A program made the position numbers and the translations under genes. From assembly GCF_022348085.1 (NCBI RefSeq), contig NZ_JAKRFN010000007.1:183786-247785 (forward strand): a stretch of DNA of 64,000 nucleotides. The letters run 5' to 3'. The notes beneath the pieces were generated by a model. It searched no databases. It was not told where the DNA came from and saw nothing but the letters and a program-made list of their open reading frames with translations. How positions within the stretch are numbered: the stretch's first letter is position 1; each line of letters begins with the position of its first letter. This DNA comes from Mycobacterium sp. PSTR-4-N. Its GTDB lineage: Bacteria; Actinomycetota; Actinomycetes; Mycobacteriales; Mycobacteriaceae. Below, one piece after another: positions 1 through 9,725 of this stretch.

Positions 1-2
1 AG

Positions 3-152
3 CACAGTGCACGACTCATGTTGGAGGCACTGAGCGGCGGCGGTCGGTCGGAGGCGGTCCTGAGTCATTTCGTGGCGCAGATCGATGCAGAGGAATCCGC
101 TGACTTGCGTGCTGCGCTGCGGCGCCTGGCCCGCAAGTCAGGTCGCCGATGA
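3..152 (+). CDS. blaI: BlaI/MecI/CopY-type repressor, C-terminal end only
   Basis: The gene enters from the left edge, so only about 49 C-terminal residues are visible. They match the dimerisation tail of BlaI-family repressors (segment LMLEALSG, then FVAQIDAEE and a basic end). The stop codon overlaps the start of the next gene in an ATGA. The M56 protease directly downstream is the usual partner of BlaI and supports the call. The family represses through a winged helix and is released when the partner protease is activated. The DNA-binding part lies outside the window. Six similar 17-bp dyads in the next 13 kb could be its operators. Confidence 0.75.
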   Translation, partial: HSARLMLEALSGGGRSEAVLSHFVAQIDAEESADLRAALRRLARKSGRR

Positions 153-1093
153 CCGTCGCGGCGGCTTTGCTGCTCTATGTCGCGGCGGTCCTGGCGATCG
201 CACCGAAGCTGCTGGTCCATATCACCGCCGACGGCGGGGCTCCGCGCCTGGCGATAGCCGCGTGGATCACCGCTGTCGTGACGGTGCTCGGCTGCTCGGT
301 TGCCGCCGTCGCGCTGCTGCTCATCGAGGCCGCTGGGCATTGGGACAGCCCCGACGCGCTGCTCGTCACGTGCCTAGAACGTCTGCGCGCCATTCTCGTC
401 GGCCACGCCGGGTGGCCGGCGCGAATCGTCGCAACCGTCGCGGTGGCCATCGCGGTCGGAAGTCTGATCGCCGTCGTCATTCGAATAGGCCGCGCTCTGG
501 GCCGGATGCGCACCCACACCTTCGCGCACGCCGACGCCGTGCGCCTGGTGGGCCGTTCACATGGCAGCGACGTCGTGGTCATCGAGGCAACCGAGCCTGC
601 GGCGTATTGCGTGGCGGGACGCCCACCGGCGATCGTGGTGACCTCCGCAGCTCTGGCCGCGCTCGATGAAAACCAACTGGCGGCCGTCGTGGCCCACGAG
701 CGTGCTCACCTCGACGGCCGGCACGCCTACATCGTCGCTGCGACGCGCGGCCTGACCGCCGCGCTGCCCACATGCGGGCTCTTCGCGAGCGCAGCCAGCC
801 ACGTCAGTTCTCTGTTGGAAATGTGCGCCGACGATGCGGCCGCTCGTCGCCACGGCCGTCAGCCGCTGCTCGCAGGCTTGTTGACCCTCTCTGGCGCCAC
901 CGCCCCGGCTCACGGTCTGGCCGCCGCCGGTATCGCCGTGCTCGCCCGTGCCGAGCGGTTGTCGAAGCCACCACGACGCTTCGCCCGCATCCAGACCCAA
1001 GTCACGCTCAGCGGTGCGGTGGCGGCGATGGCCGCCACACCGTTGGCGATCGTCACGCTGTCGCTATCGGGCGTACTGATCTGCTTCGCGTGA
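149..1093 (+). CDS. M56-family membrane metallopeptidase (BlaR1-like)
   Basis: A 314-residue protein with several hydrophobic N-terminal and central segments, a zinc-protease motif HERAH at about residues 183-187, and a hydrophobic C-terminal end. This is the BlaR1/MecR1 protease domain (M56) without a penicillin-binding sensor domain, as in the mycobacterial BlaI-linked protein Rv1845c. The start overlaps the stop of the BlaI-type gene (ATGA), so the two are co-translated. By family knowledge it senses an envelope signal and causes cleavage of the BlaI repressor. The signal cannot be read from the sequence. The six BlaI-like dyads nearby suggest that it controls the genes up to about 13 kb. 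Confidence 0.85.
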   Translation: MTVAAALLLYVAAVLAIAPKLLVHITADGGAPRLAIAAWITAVVTVLGCSVAAVALLLIEAAGHWDSPDALLVTCLERLRAILVGHAGWPARIVATVAVAIAVGSLIAVVIRIGRALGRMRTHTFAHADAVRLVGRSHGSDVVVIEATEPAAYCVAGRPPAIVVTSAALAALDENQLAAVVAHERAHLDGRHAYIVAATRGLTAALPTCGLFASAASHVSSLLEMCADDAAARRHGRQPLLAGLLTLSGATAPAHGLAAAGIAVLARAERLSKPPRRFARIQTQVTLSGAVAAMAATPLAIVTLSLSGVLICFA

Positions 1094-1211
1094 GCGGCTC
1101 ACCGCGCTCAAGGACTTCACGACATTCTTGGCGCATCCAAATACCGTGCTGCACGGCGTCATTGCGCCGTAAATGCGGCTATGGCAGGGTTCGTGGCGCT
1201 TCTGCGGCTGG

Positions 1212-1415
1212 CTAGAAGTGCGGGAGGTCGGCCATGCCCGCAAGGTGAGCGGCGGCGGGGTCGGCCACAAGCATGGCCAACACCGCCAAACTCAGGGCCA
1301 ACAGTAGCGCCGTCGCGATCCATCGGCGAGCCAGTCGGCCCGTCGGCCGCACGTGGCGCTGCTGAGGCCAACTCGACCGCGGTCCGTGGCAGGACACGGC
1401 CAGTGCACTCTTCAC
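1212..1415 (-). CDS. Small single-pass membrane or secreted protein, unknown
   Basis: A 67-residue product with a basic N-terminal stretch and one hydrophobic segment (about residues 32-52) ending in AAAHLAG, which could be a signal or anchor. No family is recognised. What supports it as a gene is a 17-bp BlaI-like dyad 11 bp upstream of its start (1426-1442), at the same position relative to the start as in other putative targets. It could instead be a chance frame, with the dyad serving the DUF305 gene on the other strand. Confidence 0.4.
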   Translation of the reverse strand: MKSALAVSCHGPRSSWPQQRHVRPTGRLARRWIATALLLALSLAVLAMLVADPAAAHLAGMADLPHF

Positions 1416-1425
1416 ACCACCAATC

Positions 1426-1442
1426 TACTATGTGACTACGTA
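1426..1442. promoter_or_regulatory. Putative BlaI-type operator O1
   Basis: TACTATG-TGA-CTACGTA is a 7-3-7 interrupted dyad. It lies between the small minus-strand membrane gene and the plus-strand DUF305 lipoprotein gene, so it could control both. The same architecture recurs at 4255, 5745, 5938 (weaker), 12922 and 13299. Assignment to BlaI is inference from the adjacent repressor gene. Confidence 0.6.
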
Positions 1443-1580
1443 TGTGGCCATTGCTTCGCATTCTTGCGTTACGAGGTTCGGCGATGGGGTCACCAACACG
1501 GTGTAGGCGGCCTTCTGACCGGGCTTCGGCGGGCAACGATGTCACCGTCGCTCCATGCAGGCGGCGATGAAAGGGACCGC

Positions 1581-2219
1581 GTGCGCGACGATCTGAGAAC
1601 GGGCACCGGGCGACCGGTCCGCGCGGCGTGGGTGGCACTCGCAGGTGTGACGATGATCGTCGTCGCGGGCTGCGGCGACACGGGCCGTGTGTCGTCGCCG
1701 GGTCCTTCGAGCGCCGCGGGTGCCGTCGCCGACCAGCCGCACACTCGGTTCGACGTCTTGTTCGCCTTCGACATCATCGACCACAGCGGTCAAGCTGTTG
1801 CATTGAGCAATTCGACCACCGTCAAGCAAGGCATCGCACCCGAGATCCGGGACATCGCCAGACAAATCAGCGCGGGCAGCACCACCTACGTCAACGAGCT
1901 GCAGGCGCTCCTCGTCGATTGGGGATTCACCCCCATGACCGTCGGGCCCCGTCCTGCGGCGGGCAAGCCCAACGTCGCAGTTGCGCCGGGTGAACATCCG
2001 CTCGCCGTGGACGCCGACGTCCGTCGCGTCACCGGCGCGACCGGGACGGGTGCGGCGGGCCAATATCTGGAGTTGATGATCCGACAGCACCGTTTCACGA
2101 TCTCGGCCGCGCGTGACCAGCTGGAAGCAGGGTCGAATCCTCGGGCGATGGCGATCGCGCGATCGCTCATCGAAAGCCAGCAAAGCGAGATCTCCGTCAT
2201 GGAGACCCTGCACCCCTGA
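1581..2219 (+). CDS. DUF305 lipoprotein
   Basis: A secreted lipoprotein: the signal segment ends in a lipobox (VVAGC), followed by a Ser/Gly/Ala-rich linker and two DUF305-like helical repeats. Repeat 1 contains FDIIDHSGQAVAL and LLVDWG; repeat 2 contains LELMIRQHRFTISAA and SLIESQQSEISVM. DUF305 proteins are four-helix bundles with His/Met-rich motifs often linked to copper or other metals. Here the usual HH pairs are reduced to DHS and QH, so metal binding may be altered. I chose GTG at 1581 because GAAAGGGA lies just upstream; an ATG at 1539 is in frame. Operator O1 lies about 140 bp upstream. Confidence 0.75.
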   Translation: MRDDLRTGTGRPVRAAWVALAGVTMIVVAGCGDTGRVSSPGPSSAAGAVADQPHTRFDVLFAFDIIDHSGQAVALSNSTTVKQGIAPEIRDIARQISAGSTTYVNELQALLVDWGFTPMTVGPRPAAGKPNVAVAPGEHPLAVDADVRRVTGATGTGAAGQYLELMIRQHRFTISAARDQLEAGSNPRAMAIARSLIESQQSEISVMETLHP

Positions 2220-2281
2220 CGATGTCGCTGGCGACCTGGGTCTGGCGTCGAATTGATGGCCGCCGCGTTGTCGTCACGGCG

Positions 2282-3277
2282 TCAGTCGTGCTCGTTGGCG
2301 GTGCTCGGCACGTCGGTCGGTGGTCGCCGCTGTTGGTGCAGTCCGCGCAGAAACGCGTTGTAGGCCGCCAGTTCCGCGTCGTCGCGTTCGACGTCGGCCT
2401 CTCTTTTCTTCGACTCCGACTCCTCATCACGGCGCCATCGGATGGCGAAGATCACTGTGGTCAGCAGCGCGACGGGCTCGCCGTAGGACCACGCCAAGGC
2501 GCCAGCAACCCCCTGGTCGGCGACGGGGTCGACGTTCCAGTCCGGCGGAGGTTGGGCGAAGGTCTCGGTGAGCGTCCGCGGTGCCATCATCAGGATGACG
2601 CCGATGAAGACGTGCAGCGGCATTTCGACGAAGATGTCGAAGAAGCGGCCCAGGTTGCTCTGCCGGACCGGCAAGGGACCGATCGACAGGATCGGCAGGA
2701 TGAACAACATACCGCTGGTGAGGAAGAACACCTGCAGTGTGACGTGTCCGGCCACGCTGGACGCCGCCGCGTCGAAGAGGTCGGAAAGGTACAGGCCGTA
2801 GTAGCTCAACAGGAACACCGGAATGGTGAAGCCGGGGTGCAGCACGACCCTGCTCGCCCGGCAGCGCAGGCCGCCCAGCGCGGCGATCACGACGTAGCGT
2901 CCGAGTCCACGATGAGGCGTGGACCTGAGGAGCAGCCGGCCTGGCGCACCCAGCACGAGCAGCGGCGGAACGAGGATCGACAGCGTGAGGTGCTGGAACA
3001 TGAAGGCACTGAACAGTCGGTAGCCGTAGCCGTCGATGGCCAGGCCCGTCACCGCCGCCAAGGCGATACAGCCGGCCAGGAAGCTCGCCGTGCGCGTCCA
3101 CGCCCACTGGCGGCCCCGGGATCTGACGACTCGAACGGCAAGCAGGTACCACACCGCCAAAACAATTGCCATTACAGGCAGTATCGGAACCGGTGGCGGT
3201 AACCAACCGAGCATCGCCCAAAGCGACGGCGGTGAGGTGGGGAGCACCACCTGACCGATCACGGGGCAGCCCACCAT
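2282..3277 (-). CDS. ctaG: CtaG-type cytochrome c oxidase assembly protein (caa3_CtaG family)
   Basis: A 331-residue polytopic membrane protein with about seven transmembrane segments and a charged C-terminal tail. Typical family stretches are FSAFMFQHL, the histidine-bearing central helices (HVTLQVFFL, EMPLHVFIGVILM) and the Pro-rich loop before the last helix. The family helps insert copper into the CuB site of haem-copper oxidases. It neighbours a thioredoxin-like lipoprotein and oxidase subunit III, so an oxidase-maturation role fits. The start is uncertain: ATG at 3277 lacks an obvious ribosome site, and ATG at 3214 is an alternative just before the first helix. Confidence 0.85.
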   Translation of the reverse strand: MVGCPVIGQVVLPTSPPSLWAMLGWLPPPVPILPVMAIVLAVWYLLAVRVVRSRGRQWAWTRTASFLAGCIALAAVTGLAIDGYGYRLFSAFMFQHLTLSILVPPLLVLGAPGRLLLRSTPHRGLGRYVVIAALGGLRCRASRVVLHPGFTIPVFLLSYYGLYLSDLFDAAASSVAGHVTLQVFFLTSGMLFILPILSIGPLPVRQSNLGRFFDIFVEMPLHVFIGVILMMAPRTLTETFAQPPPDWNVDPVADQGVAGALAWSYGEPVALLTTVIFAIRWRRDEESESKKREADVERDDAELAAYNAFLRGLHQQRRPPTDVPSTANEHD

Positions 3278-3347
3278 CGAGTCGCGGCGTTGCGCCCGAG
3301 TGTCGGCCGCGCCCCGCGGCGACGTGCAGCCGGGGCGGGGTCGCCGT

Positions 3348-4070
3348 TCATCGCGGGGGCCCTGAGCCGGTTGTGGTCTCGGCAGCGAGGCGACGGACCA
3401 CCGGTTCGAGATCCTCGGCGAGCAGCGCCCGCAGGAACACCGCGGCGACGCGATGCAACCGGTCCAAAACGATGGTGGACGGGATGACGGTGGTGGGATA
3501 TCTCGCGCCCAAGGCGATCATCGTGCGCATCGGTGGGTCGTAGATCGACGGGAAGGTGACCTTGCGATCGACGATGAAGTCAACCGCAGCTTGGCGGTTG
3601 TTGTCGCGGACGTCGATGCCCAGGAAGACGACTCCCTCGTCCCGGGTCGCGTCGTACACCCTTTGCAGTTCCGGCATCTCGGTGCGACAGGGACCGCACC
3701 ACTGACCCCACACGTTGATCACCACCACCTGCTCGGCGAAGTCATCGAGTGACAACGTGCGGTCGGGGTACATCAGGTCGGGTCCGCGTATCAGCCCCGG
3801 GCGACCACGACTCTGCGGCGGGTCGTAGAAAATGTCGACCTGCCCGCCCGGCGACACGAACTCGAACGTGCCACCCTGCGCGACGGCGTCGTCTCCGCTG
3901 GAGCATCCGGACACTGCGGCGCCGAGCAGTACCGCGCTCAAACCCGCGGCGATGCCACGCCGTACCACCAGTGACCAATGTGTCGGGGGTCGCCTCCGTC
4001 GCCGACGCTCAACGCCCACGTCCAGCCTTGACGGCGACGTTCGGGGTCCATCGGTGAATCGACGAGTCAT
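3348..4070 (-). CDS. Thioredoxin-like lipoprotein (TlpA/redoxin family)
   Basis: A 240-residue protein with a long basic N-terminus, a lipobox-like signal end (GAAVSGCSS) and a C-terminal thioredoxin fold with the active site WGQWCGPCRTEMP. It is probably anchored outside the membrane, where this class reduces disulfides or copper-carrier cysteines, for example during CuA or cytochrome c maturation. It sits between ctaG and the subunit III gene on the same strand, which supports a link to oxidase assembly. The true start may be internal, because a start nearer the hydrophobic segment would give a more usual signal peptide. A BlaI-like dyad lies 185 bp upstream. Confidence 0.8.
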   Translation of the reverse strand: MTRRFTDGPRTSPSRLDVGVERRRRRRPPTHWSLVVRRGIAAGLSAVLLGAAVSGCSSGDDAVAQGGTFEFVSPGGQVDIFYDPPQSRGRPGLIRGPDLMYPDRTLSLDDFAEQVVVINVWGQWCGPCRTEMPELQRVYDATRDEGVVFLGIDVRDNNRQAAVDFIVDRKVTFPSIYDPPMRTMIALGARYPTTVIPSTIVLDRLHRVAAVFLRALLAEDLEPVVRRLAAETTTGSGPPR

Positions 4071-4745
4071 TCAAGTGCCACTCACGCTGGGTTGCTCCGA
4101 TACGGGCCCGCCGACTCGAAGCCGCGCGACGTGGTACGTGACCGGTGCATCGACACGACGACCTCCGTACTGGACGTTGGGCGCAGGCACCGCGGCCGCT
4201 CGGGCGAGCACCGGCGGCGCCCCTGCCGCCAGGGCCGGTCAGCCCGGCACCTTCTACGTAGAGACTACGTAAATGGTAGCGCAATGGCTCCACGGCGAAT
4301 GACGGGACGACATTGATGAGGCGTATCGACCACGCGGGCGATCTATCGGCGCAGGAGCGTCTGGTGGCCGACGCCAACGCTGTTGGCAATCGTCGGCGGA
4401 GCCGCAATCATCAGAGCGTGCAGCGGTCTACCAACGCCGCGGCAGGCGCAGCGATCCGAAGGGTCGTCGATAAGGGCACCCCTTGCGATCTGCTCGTTCC
4501 GGACCTGCAGACGTCGGTCACCGAGGGCGACGTCGGGGATCGGTGGAGTCGCCGGTTACGGTCAGCGCTGCTGCCGGCGTGCTGGGCGTGACGGGGTGGT
4601 CTCGACCGCCGACGACACCACCGAGACGATGACCGTGGGCAACGGGCGTCAAGACGATGCCATCTCCACGGGCTAGGACAGACGCCGACCGAGAGGGGCA
4701 CCTATTTGTTTTGTCCGACGGCTGATCATCCACTCGCCGTTCAGG
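4071..4745. other. Non-coding or decayed stretch
   Basis: About 675 bp without a convincing gene. It contains the most perfect BlaI-like dyad (4255-4271). The plus strand from about 4300 to 4676 has broken frames with one hydrophobic run (LLAIVGGAAIIRACSG, about 4380-4430) that switch frame, which suggests a decayed small membrane-protein gene. I could not assign it to a family. Confidence 0.4.
4255..4271. promoter_or_regulatory. Putative BlaI-type operator O2 (perfect dyad)
   Basis: TACGTAG-AGA-CTACGTA is a perfect 7-3-7 palindrome and the best copy of the dyad in the window. It is 185 bp upstream of the thioredoxin-like lipoprotein gene, and a degenerate plus-strand region lies to its right. 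A long leader or a lost gene could explain the distance. Confidence 0.6.
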
Positions 4746-5728
<983 letters not shown>

Positions 5729-5744
5729 CTACTGAGTCGCTACC

Positions 5745-5761
5745 TACTATTGCACACAGTA
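5745..5761. promoter_or_regulatory. Putative BlaI-type operator O3
   Basis: TACTATT-GCA-CACAGTA has the same 7-3-7 layout as O1 and O2. It lies about 50 bp upstream of the ctaE start, a position expected to overlap the promoter. Divergent transcription towards the NlpC/P60 gene begins about 230 bp to the right. Confidence 0.6.
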
Positions 5762-5937
5762 AATGTGCGATAGTTGCATCGTTGGATGCGTGGTGCGATT
5801 CGACCGGAACATTCAGCGGGAGTTCGCTTTTGAGCCGCGCCCGGCGCGACGGAGCATGCGCAATGGGCGCGTACGGCCGATGAGCATCGCTGTGGGCGTG
5901 GACATTGAACGCGGTTACTCGTAATCTTTCCGTGACC

Positions 5938-5954
5938 TACGTAGCTAGACCATA
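5938..5954. promoter_or_regulatory. Putative BlaI-type operator O4 (weak)
   Basis: TACGTAG-CTA-GACCATA keeps the left half-site exactly, but the right half is degenerate. It lies 34 bp before the preferred ATG of the NlpC/P60 gene, the spacing seen for O5 and the L,D-transpeptidase. Confidence 0.4.
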
Positions 5955-5988
5955 GATGTCCCTGCGGTGTAAGGACTGTGTTTTGAGA

Positions 5989-7086
5989 ATGAACCGCCCT
6001 GCCGCGGTATGCCGCTCGGCGGGTGCTCTCGTCGTGGCGATCGTGCTGGCACTGACTCTCGGCGACTCTGCCGGCACTGGGTGGGCCGACCCGGCTGCCG
6101 ACGCCCTGGCTCGATTGACGGAGTTCTCTCGAGAAGCCGAGCGGACCACGGAAGCGGTGTATGCGGCCGAACTGGAACTCGCGGGGAAACTCGGGGCGCA
6201 GCGCAGGGCTGAGGATCGTCAACGCACCGAACTCGAGGCGATGACCGCGGCGCGAGCCGACCTCGGTGAGTATCAGGCCGCCGTGAATCAGGTGGCGGCC
6301 GCGTCGTACATGGGTGGTTCGACCAGCACGATCAGCGCGGCGCTGACCGCGGAGTCTCCCCAACGCCTGCTCGACGAACTCTCCTCGAGCAGGGTGATGG
6401 CCACTCAGATGTCGGACCGCATCAGCGCCTTTCGCGCCGCATCAACCCGTGCCGACGAAGCCGCGCTCGCGGCGCAGTCATCAGCGCTGGCGGCTCGTAC
6501 TGCCGCGGAGCAGGCGTCGGCCGTCCGCGCGGACCTGCAATCGAAGCAGAGCCGGCTGCGAACACAGATCGCCGAAGTAGAGGCGCTATACCGCGCACTG
6601 ACCCCCGATCAACGTGCAGCGCTCGCCGGCCCTGGGCCGATGCCGCCCGCGCCGCCGGTGCCGGTGCCGGTGCCGGCCAATCCGGCCATCATGGCGATGC
6701 CCGAGGCGATACCGCCGGTGGGTCCGGGTCCGTCCAGCTCACCCGAGGGGACCGGGGTCGCGCAGGCGGCGTTGACCCGTGTGGGTGCGCCCTATTCGTG
6801 GGGTGCAACAGGACCAGATGCCTTCGACTGCTCGGGGCTCATCAAGTGGGCGTTTCTGCAGAACGGTAAGTCGCTCCCGCGGTCGAGTCAGGCGCTCGCG
6901 GCGGGCGGACAACCCGTGGCGACGACCGACGTACAGCCCGGCGACATAGTCACCTTCTACTCGGACGCCTCACACGCGGGCATCTACATCGGCGATGGGA
7001 ACATGGTGCACGCCTCGACGTACGGCACTCCGGTGAAGGTGGCGCCGATCTCGTCGGCGCCGATCTACAACGTGCGCCGCTACTAG
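5989..7086 (+). CDS. Secreted NlpC/P60 peptidoglycan endopeptidase (RipA/RipC-like)
   Basis: A signal peptide (hydrophobic run after MNRPAAVCRSAG) is followed by a long Ala/Arg/Glu-rich coiled-coil region (about residues 35-215), a Pro-rich linker and a C-terminal NlpC/P60 domain. Catalytic Cys is in FDCSGL (about residue 281), His in SHAGIYIG (about 328), and a third polar residue in MVHAS. The family cleaves D-Glu/meso-DAP bonds in peptide stems. The overall layout and length resemble mycobacterial RipA/RipC, in which the coiled coil restrains the enzyme. I preferred ATG at 5989; ATG at 5956 would place the start directly against operator O4. Confidence 0.85.
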   Translation: MNRPAAVCRSAGALVVAIVLALTLGDSAGTGWADPAADALARLTEFSREAERTTEAVYAAELELAGKLGAQRRAEDRQRTELEAMTAARADLGEYQAAVNQVAAASYMGGSTSTISAALTAESPQRLLDELSSSRVMATQMSDRISAFRAASTRADEAALAAQSSALAARTAAEQASAVRADLQSKQSRLRTQIAEVEALYRALTPDQRAALAGPGPMPPAPPVPVPVPANPAIMAMPEAIPPVGPGPSSSPEGTGVAQAALTRVGAPYSWGATGPDAFDCSGLIKWAFLQNGKSLPRSSQALAAGGQPVATTDVQPGDIVTFYSDASHAGIYIGDGNMVHASTYGTPVKVAPISSAPIYNVRRY

Positions 7087-7342
7087 CCAGCTACCGCAGC
7101 GTTGCCTGCTCCCGCGGTTCCCAGGAATGTTCCAGTCGCCGAGCCCGTCGGTACCGAACACGGTGGGTCCCGCCGTGTTTACGACTTGACGACATCGCGG
7201 CGTTTGGTGGTGTCGTAGCACTTGTTATTCAAGGGTGCTGGCGTGAGGCATGCGTGACTGACGTTGGCGTTGCCAGACGGGAACATACACTCATGTGCGC
7301 GGACCGCGTGTTGGCACGACGGACGCAAGCTCAAGGAGGATC

Positions 7343-7984
7343 GTGAACCTGGCCACGCGCGCCGTCATGACCACACTGGTGGCGCTGGCCTTCTGGCTGT
7401 CCGGAGTCGGAGTTGCTGCCGCGCACACCTCACTCGTTGGTTCTGACCCGGCCAAGGACGCGAGCGTAGCGTCCCCATTGACCGCCGTCGTGCTGACCTT
7501 CTCCGAGGAAATCAATCCAGCGTTCGCTGACGTCGCCGTCACCAGCGCCGATGGTCGCAACTGGGTGTCGGGCTCGGCAAACGTCGAAGGGCCGCGCCTC
7601 ACGGTCGCCGTCGGGCCCGACCGACTCACAAACGGCCTGTTCACCGTCAGCTACCGCGTGGTCTCAGCAGATGGCCACCCCGTCTCCGGCTCGTACACCT
7701 TCACCATCGCCGGCGTCCCAGAACAACCGTCACCCACAACCACGCCAGCCCGTGCAGCACCCAGCACCGCTGAGCCGTCTCCTCCGGCGCCCGCGGCGAC
7801 CGCAGGTTCGGACACCAAGGCGTCTGTACTCACAGCAGCCGGCGCCGGTCTGGCGCTTGGCGGTGTGATCGCGTTCTGGCAAAATAGGCGACACCGCCGG
7901 AAGAACGCAGCAGAACACCCCAGATCTGAACCCGGGCGCTCTGGAGTGCAAAACACATCACCTCCTTTCGAACGAAGAGATTGA
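7343..7984 (+). CDS. copC: CopC-family copper-binding protein, membrane-anchored
   Basis: The GTG start at 7343 follows AAGGAGGA. A signal peptide ends in AAAHTSLV, so His would be the first mature residue, the amino-terminal copper ligand of CopC proteins. The Ig-like CopC domain contains LTFSEEINPAFADV and the conserved SADGHPVSGSYTF. A Pro/Thr/Ala linker, a C-terminal transmembrane helix and a basic tail follow, the layout of actinobacterial CopC anchored to the membrane. It binds Cu(II) outside the cell. No CopD partner is visible next to it. Confidence 0.85.
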   Translation: MNLATRAVMTTLVALAFWLSGVGVAAAHTSLVGSDPAKDASVASPLTAVVLTFSEEINPAFADVAVTSADGRNWVSGSANVEGPRLTVAVGPDRLTNGLFTVSYRVVSADGHPVSGSYTFTIAGVPEQPSPTTTPARAAPSTAEPSPPAPAATAGSDTKASVLTAAGAGLALGGVIAFWQNRRHRRKNAAEHPRSEPGRSGVQNTSPPFERRD

Positions 7985-8315
7985 CCTCAAGCTCAATCAT
8001 CACCCCCTCGCGCGTGTCATCGTCGCGGACAGCAGCGATCGCCTGACCGCACGGGCGAAGGTTCGACTGGGGTCGAGGTTTCCGATACCCCGAGCGATTA
8101 TTTGATCGTCCTGGCCTGCACGCTGGCGATGATCGCCGGAATTACCTGGGGCGGTGGCCGCCTAACAACAGCGAGCCCAGGAGGAGCCCACGGGCCTATG
8201 AACCGTCGGCACAGGCCTGACGCCGCGCCAGTGATGTCCTGATACGGGAATCCGCAATCAAGAAGTGAGGCGCCCCAAGCGATCCGGGCGCTGACGGCTG
8301 CCCTTCCTCGACGGG
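7985..8315. other. Intergenic, possible remnant of a membrane protein
   Basis: A stretch of 331 bp. On the plus strand at about 8090-8240 an open frame encodes one hydrophobic segment (YLIVLACTLAMIAGITWGGG) without a proper start, possibly a remnant. Nothing else is seen. Confidence 0.35.
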
Positions 8316-9155
8316 TTGTGCGAGAAGCAGGTGTGGACCCGGCAGGCTACCGTGGCTTCAGTGAACGCCCCCGATGCCCTAACGGACGACCAGCGGCGAC
8401 CGCTGCGGATCGAGATCGTCGTTGTGTTGATGGTGACGTTCGCTCTGAGCGCCTATACCGCGATCCTGGATCTGATCGAGGCGGTGCTGCTCGGCCTGGC
8501 GGGGCAGACCGTAGCGCTCAACCCGCGCCGCTCCTCGTTCGACCTCATCGATCTCGGCCTTAATCTGGCGACCGTGTTCCAACTGGTCGCTTGGGGCTTT
8601 CTCGCCGTATACCTATTGTGGCGCAGCGGTTTTGGCCCGGCAGCAATCGGGTTGGGCCGACCGCGGTACCGGCTCGACCTGCTCGGTGGCATCGGGCTCG
8701 CCGCCCTTATCGGGCTGCCCGGCCTGGCGCTGTATGTTACCGCCCGCGCATTGGGTCTCAGCGCATCGGTAGTGCCCTCGGAACTGAACGACACGTGGTG
8801 GCGCATCCCCGTCCTCATTTTGGTGTCGTTCGCCAACGCCTGGGCCGAAGAGATCATCGTGGTGGGCTTTCTGCTCACCCGGCTGCACCAACTGCGGGTC
8901 CGCCCGTCCACCGCGCTGGTGCTGTCAAGCCTTTTACGCGGCACATACCACCTGTATCAAGGCTTCAGCGCCGGGCTGGGCAACGTCGTGATGGGTCTGG
9001 TGTTCGGCTACGCGTGGCGGCGCACCGGTCGGCTGTGGCCACTCATCATCGCCCACGGGGTGATCAACACGGTGGCCTACGTCGGCTATGCCCTGGTCGC
9101 GGATCGACTCAACTGGCTGTCTAAGTTCACCTGCAACACCCTCCTGGGCCTCTAG
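8316..9155 (+). CDS. CPBP-family intramembrane protease-like protein
   Basis: About 279 residues with roughly eight transmembrane helices. The CPBP (Abi/CAAX) motifs are recognisable: AEEIIVVGFLL for motif 1, GTYHLYQGF for motif 2 and IAHGVIN for motif 3. The Arg of the usual EExxxR is replaced by Val, so activity may differ from Rce1-type proteases. The start is unclear: TTG at 8316 opens the frame, and GTG at 8352 or 8361 is possible. It stands alone between copC and the transglycosylase gene and has no visible operator. Confidence 0.75.
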   Translation: MCEKQVWTRQATVASVNAPDALTDDQRRPLRIEIVVVLMVTFALSAYTAILDLIEAVLLGLAGQTVALNPRRSSFDLIDLGLNLATVFQLVAWGFLAVYLLWRSGFGPAAIGLGRPRYRLDLLGGIGLAALIGLPGLALYVTARALGLSASVVPSELNDTWWRIPVLILVSFANAWAEEIIVVGFLLTRLHQLRVRPSTALVLSSLLRGTYHLYQGFSAGLGNVVMGLVFGYAWRRTGRLWPLIIAHGVINTVAYVGYALVADRLNWLSKFTCNTLLGL

Positions 9156-9725
9156 CCCAGACCGACCACCGGCAGCGTGGGCCTCGAGCCCCCGGCCCAG
9201 GGCAGGCAATCACAAACGCCATAGTGAAAACCCCACGGCACCATCACCGCCGGAAGTGATGGAGCGCACCGGCGATGCCTCCACCGTCACGCTGCCGCAA
9301 CCTAGACGGGCCGAGGTGACCATCGATACCGATCCGAGCCGCCGACTCATTGCCTACGTAACCGTTGTGGCTCAACAACATTGGCGTCCTGATGCGGACA
9401 CCAGCTCGGAAGGCCGCGTCGGCTCAGAGGCCTGCAGGAAGGCCTGGCATGGTCGTGATCTCCCGCTGCTGGGTCGCCCGGGTGATCGGGCCAGCGCGAC
9501 CGCTGCTGCTCATGACGTCGAATCGCGCGGTCAGGCGACACTAGCCATCGCACCGTCGAGCCGCGGGCTCTAGCACGCGAAGGATCCGGCATACCCACTT
9601 GAGGTCGAGCGGTCGATGGGCTCTGACACCGCTCTGACGTCTGCGCCAACGTCGCGCCAAGTTGAACCCAAGGCTTCAAGCCCTGTGGCACAATGACTTC
9701 GACCAGAATGGCTTGAGGGAGTCCA
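9156..9725. other. Intergenic, no supported gene
   Basis: About 570 bp. A plus-strand frame from ATG 9258 begins in a protein-like way (TVTLPQPRRAEVTID) but loses coding character after some 45 codons. This may be a gene fragment. The last part carries the ribosome site of the next gene (GAGGGA). Confidence 0.35.

Noticed and set aside
2222..3202. A long plus-strand frame over ctaG
   Set aside because: The minus strand has a clear membrane protein; the plus frame is Gln/Arg/Gly-rich without features.
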